Positions 18,050-26,898 of a stretch of DNA of 64,000 bases are shown in pieces. The DNA lies in assembly GCF_002564465.1 (NCBI RefSeq), contig NZ_NUUX01000021.1, positions 1 through 64,000 of the forward strand. The letters run 5' to 3'. Position numbers and translations under genes: made by a program. This DNA is from Bacillus sp. AFS088145. Lineage in GTDB: Bacteria > Bacillota > Bacilli > Bacillales > Bacillaceae_G. The notes under the pieces were generated by a model, which was not told the origin of the DNA, ran no database searches, and was given only the letters and a program-made list of their open reading frames with translations. The first letter of the stretch is position 1, and every line of letters starts with the position of its first letter.

Positions 18050-18649
18050 ATGAAGAGAGTAATAGATTTAGTATTTTCAGTGATAATATTGCTGTTGCTA
18101 TCGCTACCTCTAATAGTTGTAGCAATTTTTGTTAGATTAAAAATGGGTGCTCCTATATTATTTTCTCAACAGCGCCCTGGTTTAAATGGTAAACCATTTT
18201 ACTTGTATAAATTCCGGACAATGAGTGATTTGCATGATGCAGGGGGAAACCTTTTATCGGATGAATTACGCTTAACTGCCTTCGGGATGTTTTTAAGAAA
18301 GTATAGTATTGATGAGTTTCCACAATTAATAAACGTGGTTAAAGGGGATATGAGTTTAGTTGGACCTAGACCATTTTTAATGGAATATTTATCTTTATAT
18401 ACAGAAGAACAGATGTTAAGACATAATGTAAAACCCGGAATTACAGGTTGGGCCCAAGTAAATGGACGCAATTCACTTACATGGGAGGAAAAATTTAAAA
18501 TGGACGTATGGTATGTGAAAAATAATAATCTCCTTTTAGACCTAAAAATCCTTATTAAAACAGCCATTAAGGTTATAAAGAAAGAAGGAATTTCACAGGA
18601 GGGGCAAGTGACAATGGAAAAATTCACTGGTTCTAATGAAGTGATGTAA
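18050..18649 (+). CDS. epsL: Undecaprenyl-phosphate sugar phosphotransferase (EpsL/PglC type)
   Basis: 199 residues, the short monotopic form of the polyprenol phosphoglycosyl transferase family. It has one N-terminal re-entrant helix (about 5-28), then FSQQRPGLNGKPFYLYKFRT, the catalytic DEFPQL with NVVKGDMSLVGPRP, and GITGWAQVNGRN. It transfers a sugar phosphate, likely a diamino-sugar given epsC/M/N, from a UDP donor to undecaprenyl phosphate and so starts each repeat unit. Confidence 0.93.
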   Translation: MKRVIDLVFSVIILLLLSLPLIVVAIFVRLKMGAPILFSQQRPGLNGKPFYLYKFRTMSDLHDAGGNLLSDELRLTAFGMFLRKYSIDEFPQLINVVKGDMSLVGPRPFLMEYLSLYTEEQMLRHNVKPGITGWAQVNGRNSLTWEEKFKMDVWYVKNNNLLLDLKILIKTAIKVIKKEGISQEGQVTMEKFTGSNEVM

Positions 18650-18650
18650 T

Positions 18651-19280
18651 ATGAAGGTAATTATTTTAGGTAATGGGGGACATAGCAAAGTAATTCAAGA
18701 CATTATTTATTCAATAAAGGGAATTGAGATTATTGCTATATTAGATGACAAATATAAAGTTGAAAAAATTGAGAATGGAATTATATATGCTCCATTTGTT
18801 TCTTTAAAAAAATTTCTAGATCAAGACGCTAAAGTAGTCATTGCAATAGGAGACAACAAGCTTAGAAAAAATATTGTTAATTCAATTGATATAAAAAAAG
18901 AACAGTATTTAACAGTTGTTCATCCTTCAGCGGTTGTTAGCACTTCGACTAGAATTGGATACGGAACAGTGGTCATGCCGAATGTAGTTATTAATGCACA
19001 AGCGCAAATTGGCGACCATTGTGTAATTAATACTGGGGCAATCATTGAACATGATAATCAAATCGGAGACTATACGCATGTTTCTCCAAATGCTACTTTA
19101 ACAGGAAATGTTTTAGTTGAAGAAGGTGCACATATCGGAGCATCAGCGACAATTATTCCTGGAATTAAAGTAGGGGGTTGGGCAATTGTAGGGGCGGGTT
19201 CAACGGTTATTCACAATATTCCATCGCTTAGTACAGTAGTAGGCTGCCCAGCTAGAATTATTAAAAATTTAAGTTTATAG
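18651..19280 (+). CDS. epsM: Sugar O/N-acetyltransferase (EpsM/NeuD/PglD type)
   Basis: 209 residues: an N-terminal NeuD-like nucleotide-sugar-binding part (MKVIILGNGGHSKVIQDII) and a C-terminal left-handed beta-helix of hexapeptide repeats (GYGTVVMPNVVINAQAQIG, VEEGAHIGASATIIPG). The His in IIEHDNQIGDY is the expected base. PglD-type enzymes acetylate the UDP-4-amino sugar made by the aminotransferase that follows. It starts 2 bp after epsL. Confidence 0.92.
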   Translation: MKVIILGNGGHSKVIQDIIYSIKGIEIIAILDDKYKVEKIENGIIYAPFVSLKKFLDQDAKVVIAIGDNKLRKNIVNSIDIKKEQYLTVVHPSAVVSTSTRIGYGTVVMPNVVINAQAQIGDHCVINTGAIIEHDNQIGDYTHVSPNATLTGNVLVEEGAHIGASATIIPGIKVGGWAIVGAGSTVIHNIPSLSTVVGCPARIIKNLSL

Positions 19281-19311
19281 ATTAAATTTTTTCGAAAAGG
19301 TGGTAAGTGAA

Positions 19312-20481
19312 TTGACCTTATCAAGAATTTATTTATCTCCCCCGCATATGAGCGGAGAAGAGATGAAGTATATACAGGAAGCATTTAATACGAATTGGAT
19401 TGCACCACTTGGACCCAATGTCGATGGATTTGAAAAAGATATTATTAATTATGTAGGAGCCAATGAGGCGTTAGTTGTTAGTTCAGGAACAGCTGCAATT
19501 CATTTGGCTCTTTCTTTATTAAATGTTACAACAGGCGATAAGGTATTTTGTTCCAGTCTTACCTTTGTGGCTAGTGCTAACCCAATTATTTATCAAGGAG
19601 CCGAACCAATATTTATAGACTCGGAGCCCGAAACATGGAATATGTCACCAAAAGCACTTGAAAGAGCATTGTATGATTCTTATTTAGAAGGAACTCTTCC
19701 AAAAGCTGTTATTGTTGTTAATCTTTATGGACAAGTTGCAAAAATGGATGAAATTCAAACTTTATGCTCCCAATACAAAATACCCATTATTGAAGACGCG
19801 GCTGAATCACTTGGTTCTACTTATAAAGGAAGAGTTAGTGGTACATTTGGTCATTTTAGTATTTTTTCCTTTAATGGAAATAAAATTATCACGACATCTG
19901 GTGGCGGAGCACTTGTCTCAAATAATAATGAGTTAATACAAAGAGCAAGATTTTTAGCCACTCAAGCTAGGGATGAAGCGCGACATTACCAACATAGTGT
20001 AGTTGGTTACAATTATAGGATGAGTAATATTTTGGCAGGGGTTGGCAGGGCTCAATTGCAAGTATTAGAGGAGCGAATTGAAGCTAGAAGAAGGATTTTC
20101 CAACGCTATTTTGAAGAGCTAAAGGATTTACCAGGTCTAACTTTTATGCCAGAGTTAGCAAATACACGCAGTAACCGATGGCTTACAGCATTAACGATTA
20201 AAGAAGAAGAATCTAAGCTATCAGTAAATACTCTATTAGGAGCATTAGAAGAGGAAAATATTGAAGCAAGACCAGTGTGGAAGCCATTACATATGCAACC
20301 TCTATTCAATGGAGTTCGTTATTATCCTCACGAAGAAAATAACCATGTTGCAGAGAGGATGTTCGAAACTGGAATTTGTTTACCTTCAGGATCGAATCTA
20401 TCGTTTGACGATCAAAGTAGAGTAATAAGCTGTATCAAAAAAGTATTTTATAAAGTAGCTTGTAGGGAGGGCATTCTATGA
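19312..20481 (+). CDS. epsN: PLP-dependent sugar aminotransferase (EpsN/DegT family)
   Basis: About 389 residues beginning MTLSRIYLSPPHMSG. VSSGTAAIHLAL binds the cofactor phosphate, IIEDAAESLGS carries the PLP-pyridine Asp, and FNGNKIITTSGGGALV holds the Schiff-base Lys. It aminates the 4-keto-6-deoxy sugar from EpsC. TTG at 19312 is preferred, 8 nt after AAGGTGG; a GTG at 19300 lies inside that site. The stop overlaps a 9-codon ORF that leads into the regulator gene. Confidence 0.92.
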   Translation: MTLSRIYLSPPHMSGEEMKYIQEAFNTNWIAPLGPNVDGFEKDIINYVGANEALVVSSGTAAIHLALSLLNVTTGDKVFCSSLTFVASANPIIYQGAEPIFIDSEPETWNMSPKALERALYDSYLEGTLPKAVIVVNLYGQVAKMDEIQTLCSQYKIPIIEDAAESLGSTYKGRVSGTFGHFSIFSFNGNKIITTSGGGALVSNNNELIQRARFLATQARDEARHYQHSVVGYNYRMSNILAGVGRAQLQVLEERIEARRRIFQRYFEELKDLPGLTFMPELANTRSNRWLTALTIKEEESKLSVNTLLGALEEENIEARPVWKPLHMQPLFNGVRYYPHEENNHVAERMFETGICLPSGSNLSFDDQSRVISCIKKVFYKVACREGIL

Positions 20482-20507
20482 AAGAACAGCTGAGGTGCCA
20501 AAAATGA
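20478..20507 (+). other. Nine-codon relay ORF between epsN and the SinR-like gene
   Basis: ATG at 20478 overlaps the epsN stop (ATGA), 7 nt after GGGAGG. It encodes MKEQLRCQK, and its TGA overlaps the ATG of the SinR-like gene (20504, again ATGA). Two successive overlaps could pass ribosomes from epsN to the regulator. Sequence-level observation only. Confidence 0.35.
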
Positions 20508-20836
20508 TAGGAAAAAACATTCAGGAAATTCGTATCAAAAAGGGACTTACTTTATCAGAACTTGCAGAAAAAGCTAATATTTCTAAGTCTTATTTAAGCA
20601 ATATTGAGCGTGAATTAAATGATAATCCGTCTATTCAAGTTGTAGAAAAGATTTCAAAGGTATTAGGAGTTGATTTTAGAACCTTACTGGGGACTAATAC
20701 AGAAAATAATAAACTCGATAATGACTATATTGATCTTATAAAGGAATTAGTTGAAATTGGCATTGGAAGAGAAGAATTAAGAGAATATAAAAAGGTATTT
20801 GAATTTGTAAAATGGAAGAATTCTAAAAATTATTGA
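20504..20836 (+). CDS. SinR/SlrR-like repressor inside the EPS operon
   Basis: 110 residues beginning MIGKNIQEIRIKKGLTLSEL. An XRE-type helix-turn-helix (about 1-65, with ISKSYLSNIERELNDNPSIQ as recognition region) is followed by a C-terminal segment with DYIDLIKELVEIGIGREELREY, the SinI/SinR dimerisation pattern. It is clearly paralogous to the SinR at 45363. B. subtilis SlrR is a SinR paralogue next to eps; here the gene lies within the operon and is co-transcribed with it. Feedback on the operon, alone or as a hetero-complex with SinR, is inferred. The ATG at 20504 is 6 nt after GAGGTG; a GTG at 20495 lies within that site. Confidence 0.87.
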   Translation: MIGKNIQEIRIKKGLTLSELAEKANISKSYLSNIERELNDNPSIQVVEKISKVLGVDFRTLLGTNTENNKLDNDYIDLIKELVEIGIGREELREYKKVFEFVKWKNSKNY

Positions 20837-20861
20837 TAAGTAATGCTAAAGGGAGTTATGT

Positions 20862-22019
20862 ATGGATAAAACAAAGCCCTTAAAGGTCCTTCATGTTGTT
20901 GGTGCAATGAATAGAGCAGGGACCGAAACAATGCTAATGAATATATATCGAAATATAGATCGGAACAAAATTCAATTTGATTTTATTTCTTATAGTCAAA
21001 AAGAAGCACACTATGATCAAGAAATAGAAAGATTAGGCGGACGCATTATAAGATTGGTAAAAACATACTCAGTAAAAGAAATTTATGCTGCGATTAAAAA
21101 GTACGGTCCGTATGATGTAGTTCATGCACATACTTTATTTAATTGTGGTATAGCCAATTTAGCGGCTCAATTAGTAGGTGTAAAGATTAGAATATCACAT
21201 GCACATACAACCTTAGATACTAATCAATCTTTAGTTAGAACAATCTATAAAGGAATAATGCGAAAACTCATCAATGTAACTTCAACAAAATTATTGGCAT
21301 GTAGTAATGGTGCCGGACGATATTTATTTGGAGAGAAAGAATTAGTAAAAACAAGATATTCCTATTATCCGAATGTAATAGATTATACAAAATTTCTAGA
21401 ACCGCCATTAAAAGAAGTGAAGAAATTCAAAGAGGAAGCGGATTTAGAACATAGTTTTGTAATTGGACATATCGGTAGGTTTATGGATGCAAAAAATCAT
21501 TTATTCTTAATTGAGATAATGAAGAACATTTTAAAAAAGCAAAAAAACATTACCCTGTTATTAGTTGGAGATGGGGAATTAAGAGCAAGTATTGAAGAAG
21601 AAGTTAAAAAGTTTGGAATCGACGAGAATATAAAATTTGTAGGTGTTAGGGAAGACATACCAACACTATTACATAGTATGGATTTATTTGTTTTTCCATC
21701 TTTGTACGAGGGATTAGGGCTTGTTCTTTTAGAAGCTCAAGCAAGTGGTATACCTTGTATTGTATCTGAAGCAATACAGCCTGAGGCAGACTTAAAGATC
21801 GGACTGGTAAAACAGCTCATGTTAAGCGAAGGCCCAGAACTTTGGGCAAATACAATATTAATGAATTCACGGAATAAAGAAGGAAATATTAACCGAATAA
21901 TTAATGGATTCGAAACTGAGGGATATTCGGTTACTAAAGGAATATCAAATTTATTGGCTATTTACCAATATTCGACAGGTGAACTAAATGAAGAAGAATA
22001 TATTAGTGGCATCCTTTGA
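20862..22019 (+). CDS. GT4 glycosyltransferase (EpsF paralogue)
   Basis: 385 residues. VVGAMNRAGTETMLMNIYRN, RISHAHTTLDTNQ, IGHIGRFMDAKNH and FPSLYEGLGLVLLEAQASG give the GT4 signature with the E-x7-E donor motif. It closely resembles the epsF-like gene at 13640 in order of motifs and length, so probably arose by duplication. It starts the accessory section of the locus, directly after the SinR-like gene, and overlaps the next GT4 by 32 nt. Confidence 0.87.
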   Translation: MDKTKPLKVLHVVGAMNRAGTETMLMNIYRNIDRNKIQFDFISYSQKEAHYDQEIERLGGRIIRLVKTYSVKEIYAAIKKYGPYDVVHAHTLFNCGIANLAAQLVGVKIRISHAHTTLDTNQSLVRTIYKGIMRKLINVTSTKLLACSNGAGRYLFGEKELVKTRYSYYPNVIDYTKFLEPPLKEVKKFKEEADLEHSFVIGHIGRFMDAKNHLFLIEIMKNILKKQKNITLLLVGDGELRASIEEEVKKFGIDENIKFVGVREDIPTLLHSMDLFVFPSLYEGLGLVLLEAQASGIPCIVSEAIQPEADLKIGLVKQLMLSEGPELWANTILMNSRNKEGNINRIINGFETEGYSVTKGISNLLAIYQYSTGELNEEEYISGIL

Positions 22020-23169
22020 TCTAGAGATTGGAGGAGTTGAGAGAAGCCTAATCAGTATGTTAAATAACTTTGATTTTAAGAGTTACACAGTTGATTTAAT
22101 GCTTTATAGTCATACAGGTGAATTTATGAAGCTTTTGCCGAATAAGGCAAATCTACTCGCAGAAAGTAAGGCATATAAGACATTTCGAATGCCAGTCCTA
22201 GATGTAATCAAAAGTGGGCAAATAAGTCTTGCGCTTTCTAGACTGTTAGCAAAGTATTTGGCAAATAAAAACCACTCTTCCGAAAATGGATATAAACAAA
22301 TGCAATATATGTGGAAGTACTCAGTCCCTTTACTACCAAAGCAAAGTAAGAAATATGATGTGGCAATTAGCTACTTATGGCCACACTATTTTGTCGCGGA
22401 GAAAGTAGATGCTGAGATCAAAATTGCATGGATTCATACAGATTTTTCAACAGTGGAAACAGACATTGCATTGGATGTAAAAATGTGGAGTAAGTTCAAT
22501 TATATCGTAGCAGTCTCAGATGAATGCAAAAATGCATTCATAAGTAAATATTCAGCATTAGGGGACCGAGTCATCGTAATGGAAAATATTACAACTCCTG
22601 AATTGATTAACACATTAGCAAATGAAGAAGTCGATAATCCAATGATGGAAGATACTAGATTTAAAATGATAACTGTGGCCAGACTATCATACGCAAAGGG
22701 AATTGATTCCGCGGTTAAAGCATTGAAAATGTTAAATGATCGAGGATACAAAAACATATGTTGGTATGTAGTTGGTTACGGGGGCGACGAACAACAAATT
22801 AAAGATTTAATAGAGGAAAATAATTTAACGCATCAGTTTATTCTTTTAGGAAAAAAAATAAATCCCTATCCATTTATAAAAGAAGCTGATTTATATGTAC
22901 AACCATCTAGGTATGAGGGAAAAGCAGTTACAGTGGTCGAGGCGCAAGTTCTTTCGAAGCCGGTTCTTATAACAAATTATCCAACAGCTAAAAGCCAAGT
23001 AAAAGATGGATTTGATGGTTCAATTTGTGAGCTCTCAGTTAAAGGTATTGCAGATGGCATTGAAAAACTTTACTTGGATTCCCAAATGAGAGAGCAATTA
23101 GTAAACAATTGTAAAGGCACAGTTTTTAGTAATTTAAATGAACTAAACAAACTTTATAGCTTAATATAA
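21988..23169 (+). CDS. GT4 glycosyltransferase, tandem family copy 1
   Basis: 393 residues. It begins MKKNILVASFDLEIGGVERS; the central part has ITVARLSYAKGID and VGYGGDEQQI, and the donor site PYPFIKEADLYVQPSRYEGK. It shares this plan, and the wording NPYP.ikeADLYVQ, with the three following genes, forming a family of tandem duplicates. AGGTGA lies 5 nt before the ATG. The E in RYEGKAVTVVEAQ is kept, so it should be active. Sugar and linkage unknown. Confidence 0.85.
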   Translation: MKKNILVASFDLEIGGVERSLISMLNNFDFKSYTVDLMLYSHTGEFMKLLPNKANLLAESKAYKTFRMPVLDVIKSGQISLALSRLLAKYLANKNHSSENGYKQMQYMWKYSVPLLPKQSKKYDVAISYLWPHYFVAEKVDAEIKIAWIHTDFSTVETDIALDVKMWSKFNYIVAVSDECKNAFISKYSALGDRVIVMENITTPELINTLANEEVDNPMMEDTRFKMITVARLSYAKGIDSAVKALKMLNDRGYKNICWYVVGYGGDEQQIKDLIEENNLTHQFILLGKKINPYPFIKEADLYVQPSRYEGKAVTVVEAQVLSKPVLITNYPTAKSQVKDGFDGSICELSVKGIADGIEKLYLDSQMREQLVNNCKGTVFSNLNELNKLYSLI

Positions 23170-23220
23170 TTTGCAACAGCTTTTGCTTAAATATAAACCA
23201 GTATAAGGGAGGTTTTTCTA

Positions 23221-24411
23221 GTGAAAAAAAATATACTCTTTGTAATTGATTCCTTACACATAGCAGGAGCAGAAAAAAGTTTAACAACACTATTGAATTT
23301 ATTAAATCTAGAAGAATACTCCGTTGATCTAATGTTATTCGCACACGGTGGTGAATTCGAGAAGCTGGTTCCTAAGGATGTAAATATTTTACCCCCTCTT
23401 AAATACACCAAATTTACTGAACTAAGTATGACTAACTCAGTTCTCTACTCATTAAAGAAATTTAAATTTGATATGCTATTTTCAAGGCTAAAGTATTCCT
23501 TTGAAATAAGGAGAAAAAATTATAGTATAGCGGAAGAAGCAAGAATATTTTGGGAAAGTGTTTCCAATGTGATCGAGAAAAATGAAAAAGTATATGATAT
23601 TGCAATAAGCTATGCACAAGGTATTCCTACTTTTTATGTCGCTGATAAAGTTATAGCTAAGGAAAAATATGCATGGGTAAACGTAAGCTATCATTTAACT
23701 GATCATGAAAGGAATTATCAAGAACCGTTTTATGATCAATATAAAAAAATTGTAGCTGTATCAAATTCTACACGTGAAATCTTCATAGAGACCTTTCCTA
23801 GCTATACCAGTAAAGTGGAGGTTATTTTTGATATAAATAATCCAGAATTTATTAACCAAATGGCATTAAGTGGAGATAGTTATCAAGATAATTTTAATGG
23901 CATTAAAATTTTAACAATTGGAAGGTTGGCCCACCAAAAGGGTTATGATTTAGCTTTAGAAGCATGCAAAAATCTGAAAGAACAGGGCATTGACTTTAGA
24001 TGGTATGTATTAGGAATGGGCCCGTTACAACAAGAAATTGAAAAGTATATTGAGGATCATCAGTTGCACTCAAACTTTATATTGTTAGGAGTAAAATCAA
24101 ACCCTTATCCATATATAAAAGATGCTGACCTTTATGTTCAAACATCGAAGTTTGAAGGATTTGGTCTTGCAATTGCTGAAGCTCGTATGCTAAATATTCC
24201 CGTAGTTACTACAAGGTTTGACGCAGTTTATAGTCAAATGATTAATGGGAAGAATGGTTTAGTTGTTGATATGACGGCTGAAGGTGTAACAAACGGGATA
24301 TTGAAATTAATCACGGATAATGAACTAAAAGAGAATATAGTAAAATTCTTACAAGTTGAGAAAAAAGGCAATGTAGAAGAATTAGCAAAATTTTATGAGT
24401 TAATAGGTTAA
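23221..24411 (+). CDS. GT4 glycosyltransferase, tandem family copy 2
   Basis: 396 residues, beginning MKKNILFVIDSLHIAGAEKS. ILTIGRLAHQKGYDLALEAC and PYPYIKDADLYVQTSKFEGF show the same plan as its neighbours, with the catalytic-site acidic pair in FEGFGLAIAEAR. GTG start 8 nt after GGGAGG. It differs most from copies 3 and 4 in the acceptor half (residues 60-180), which suggests a different acceptor. Confidence 0.85.
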   Translation: MKKNILFVIDSLHIAGAEKSLTTLLNLLNLEEYSVDLMLFAHGGEFEKLVPKDVNILPPLKYTKFTELSMTNSVLYSLKKFKFDMLFSRLKYSFEIRRKNYSIAEEARIFWESVSNVIEKNEKVYDIAISYAQGIPTFYVADKVIAKEKYAWVNVSYHLTDHERNYQEPFYDQYKKIVAVSNSTREIFIETFPSYTSKVEVIFDINNPEFINQMALSGDSYQDNFNGIKILTIGRLAHQKGYDLALEACKNLKEQGIDFRWYVLGMGPLQQEIEKYIEDHQLHSNFILLGVKSNPYPYIKDADLYVQTSKFEGFGLAIAEARMLNIPVVTTRFDAVYSQMINGKNGLVVDMTAEGVTNGILKLITDNELKENIVKFLQVEKKGNVEELAKFYELIG

Positions 24412-24434
24412 TGTAAGAAGAGAGAGTGAAGCCT

Positions 24435-25625
24435 ATGAAAATAAAGATATTATTTATGATAATTAATATGAATATTGGTGGAACTGAAAAAGCACTACTA
24501 AATATGTTATCTGAGATGAATGAAGATGAATACGAAATTACTGTACTTATGCTAGAAGAGTTTGGTGGTTTTTTAAATAAATTACCAAGTAATATTCTAA
24601 TTGAATATGTAAAAGATTACGACAAAATAAAAGCTTTACTAAATAATCCACCATTATTTGAAGCAATGGAAATATTAAAAGATGGTAAACCGATTCGCTC
24701 TATTAATTTAATCTTTCATCACTTACTTTCAAAGATTATGAAAGATCGAAGTTCATACTTTAAATATGTATTAAAGGATTATCGCAAATTTGAAAAAGAA
24801 TATGATATAGCGGTAGCTTATGCAGGTCCAATGGATTTAATAAGCTATTTTGTTATGCACAAAATAAACGCCAAAAAGAAAGTTCAGTGGATTCATTTTG
24901 ATGTAACTAAAATTTCCTTTAATAACAAGTTTGCTATTAATCTGTATAAGAAGTTTGATCAAATTTTCGTTGTATCAAATGAAGGGAAAGAAAAACTTAT
25001 AGAGAAGTTATCTGGAATAAAAAACAAAATAAATACATTCGGAAATATTATTTCTTCAAGTTTAATCGAAAAGATGGCGGAAAGAGAGTCAGGATTTGAT
25101 GAAGATTTTAAAGGAATAAAAATTCTAACGGTTGGAAGACTTTCAATTGAAAAAGGTCAGGATTTAGCAATCAAAGTATTATCGAAACTAAAGAAAGCTA
25201 GATACAATGTTAAATGGTATTGCATTGGAGATGGAGAAGGTAAAGCAGAGTATCTCAAATTAATAGATGAGCATAATGTTTCGGAAGACTTTATTTTATT
25301 AGGTACGAAAACAAATCCATATCCTTATATGAAGCAATGCGATCTATATGTTCAGCCATCACGACACGAAGGATATTGCATTACTCTTTCTGAGGCAAGA
25401 TGCTTTAATAATCCAATCGTAACAACAAATTTTACCGGTGCAAACGAACAGCTCATAAATCGGGAAACAGGCTTAATTGTTAATTTTGATGAAGAGGAAA
25501 TGTATAAGGCAGTGAAAGAATTACTAGATAATGAGATTTTAAGAAATGAAATAAAAATAAATTTACAAAAAGAATCTGTAGATACTACAAAGGAAATAGA
25601 GAAATTGAATTTACTCAATGTATAA
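24435..25625 (+). CDS. GT4 glycosyltransferase, tandem family copy 3
   Basis: 396 residues beginning MKIKILFMIINMNIGGTEKA. Very close to copy 4: both have KKKVxWxHFDV in the middle, ILTVGRLSxEKGQDxAIKVL, WYCIGxGE and PIVTTNFTGA. The donor motif is SRHEGYCITLSEAR. ATG at 24435 is preferred over a GTG nine bases earlier; the ribosome binding site (GAGAGTGA) is weak. Copies 3 and 4 are the youngest pair in the array. Confidence 0.85.
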   Translation: MKIKILFMIINMNIGGTEKALLNMLSEMNEDEYEITVLMLEEFGGFLNKLPSNILIEYVKDYDKIKALLNNPPLFEAMEILKDGKPIRSINLIFHHLLSKIMKDRSSYFKYVLKDYRKFEKEYDIAVAYAGPMDLISYFVMHKINAKKKVQWIHFDVTKISFNNKFAINLYKKFDQIFVVSNEGKEKLIEKLSGIKNKINTFGNIISSSLIEKMAERESGFDEDFKGIKILTVGRLSIEKGQDLAIKVLSKLKKARYNVKWYCIGDGEGKAEYLKLIDEHNVSEDFILLGTKTNPYPYMKQCDLYVQPSRHEGYCITLSEARCFNNPIVTTNFTGANEQLINRETGLIVNFDEEEMYKAVKELLDNEILRNEIKINLQKESVDTTKEIEKLNLLNV

Positions 25626-25692
25626 AAAATTTACCTCATTAGTCATCTAGATCGATATTCTGGTTTTTTAATACTCATTTTTGGGGTGAAAT

Positions 25693-26883
25693 ATGAAGAA
25701 AAAAATTTTATTTATGCTTAGTAGTATGAATATAGGCGGTGTGGAGAAATCTTTTCTATCATTATTATCAGTAATTCCAAAAGATAAATATGATATAACG
25801 CTCCTACTTTTAGAGAAAAAAGGCGGATTTTTCGGTAATATCCCAGATTGGGTTAAAGTAGTAGAAGCTACATGGTTTGCTACAATTAAAGATATTATAT
25901 TACAACCTCCACACAAAACTTTGAAAGATTACTTTGATAATAAGCAATACGTAAAAATGCTATCTTTTTTGAGTAAATACTTAATTTCCAAAAAAACTGC
26001 AGATCGAAATATTTATTATCATCATATTTTTAAGGATGTTCCAAAAGATTTTACTTTGTATGATGTAGCTATTGCATATCAAGGTCCTACTGACATCATT
26101 GATTATTATATCGCCAACAGAGTAACTGCTAAAAAAAAGGTGTCATGGGTTCACTTCGATGTTTCAAAACATCTAATTAATACTAAATTATATAAAAAGC
26201 TTCATAAAAAGTTCGATAAGATCTTTGTCGTTTCAGAGGAAGCAAAGAAAAGGCTAATTGAAAAATTACCACAAGATGTAAAGAAAACAGAAGTATTTAA
26301 AAATATACTTTCATCAAGTGTAATTAATAATATGTCTTTAGCAGAGGTTGACTTTGATAATAGTTTCATAGGAATGAAAATTTTGACGGTTGGAAGGCTC
26401 TCGATGGAAAAGGGTCAAGATATGGCTATAAAAGTATTATCAAAATTAATTGAAAATGGATATAACGTGAGATGGTATTGCATTGGTGAAGGTGAGGATC
26501 GCAAGGAATACGAGGCGTTAATTCATAAACTTGGGTTAGAATCCAATTTTATCTTATTAGGTGCAAAACAAAATCCATATCCTTATGTAGCAAATGCCGA
26601 TCTTTATGTACAAACTTCTAGACATGAAGGTTTCTGTCTTACTTTAGCTGAAGCTAGGTGTTTGCATAAACCAATCGTTACTACAAATTTTACAGGGGCG
26701 TATGAGCAAATCACTGATAATTATGATGGGTTAATTGTAAAATTTGACCAAGATGAGTTATATGAAAAAATAGCATATTTAATTAACAACCCCGGAAAAA
26801 GCGAGGAATTATCTAGAAATCTATTAAACAAAATTGTAGATACTACTTCTGAAATAGATAAGTTATATCAATATATTGGATAA
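25693..26883 (+). CDS. GT4 glycosyltransferase, tandem family copy 4
   Basis: 396 residues beginning MKKKILFMLSSMNIGGVEKS. Motifs as in copy 3, with SRHEGFCLTLAEARCLHKP in the donor site. A 67-bp gap with no terminator separates it from copy 3. GGGGTGA lies before the ATG. As in the other copies, there is no signal peptide or membrane helix, so it acts at the cytoplasmic membrane face on lipid-linked intermediates. Confidence 0.85.
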   Translation: MKKKILFMLSSMNIGGVEKSFLSLLSVIPKDKYDITLLLLEKKGGFFGNIPDWVKVVEATWFATIKDIILQPPHKTLKDYFDNKQYVKMLSFLSKYLISKKTADRNIYYHHIFKDVPKDFTLYDVAIAYQGPTDIIDYYIANRVTAKKKVSWVHFDVSKHLINTKLYKKLHKKFDKIFVVSEEAKKRLIEKLPQDVKKTEVFKNILSSSVINNMSLAEVDFDNSFIGMKILTVGRLSMEKGQDMAIKVLSKLIENGYNVRWYCIGEGEDRKEYEALIHKLGLESNFILLGAKQNPYPYVANADLYVQTSRHEGFCLTLAEARCLHKPIVTTNFTGAYEQITDNYDGLIVKFDQDELYEKIAYLINNPGKSEELSRNLLNKIVDTTSEIDKLYQYIG

Positions 26884-26898
26884 GATGGAGTGAAATGA

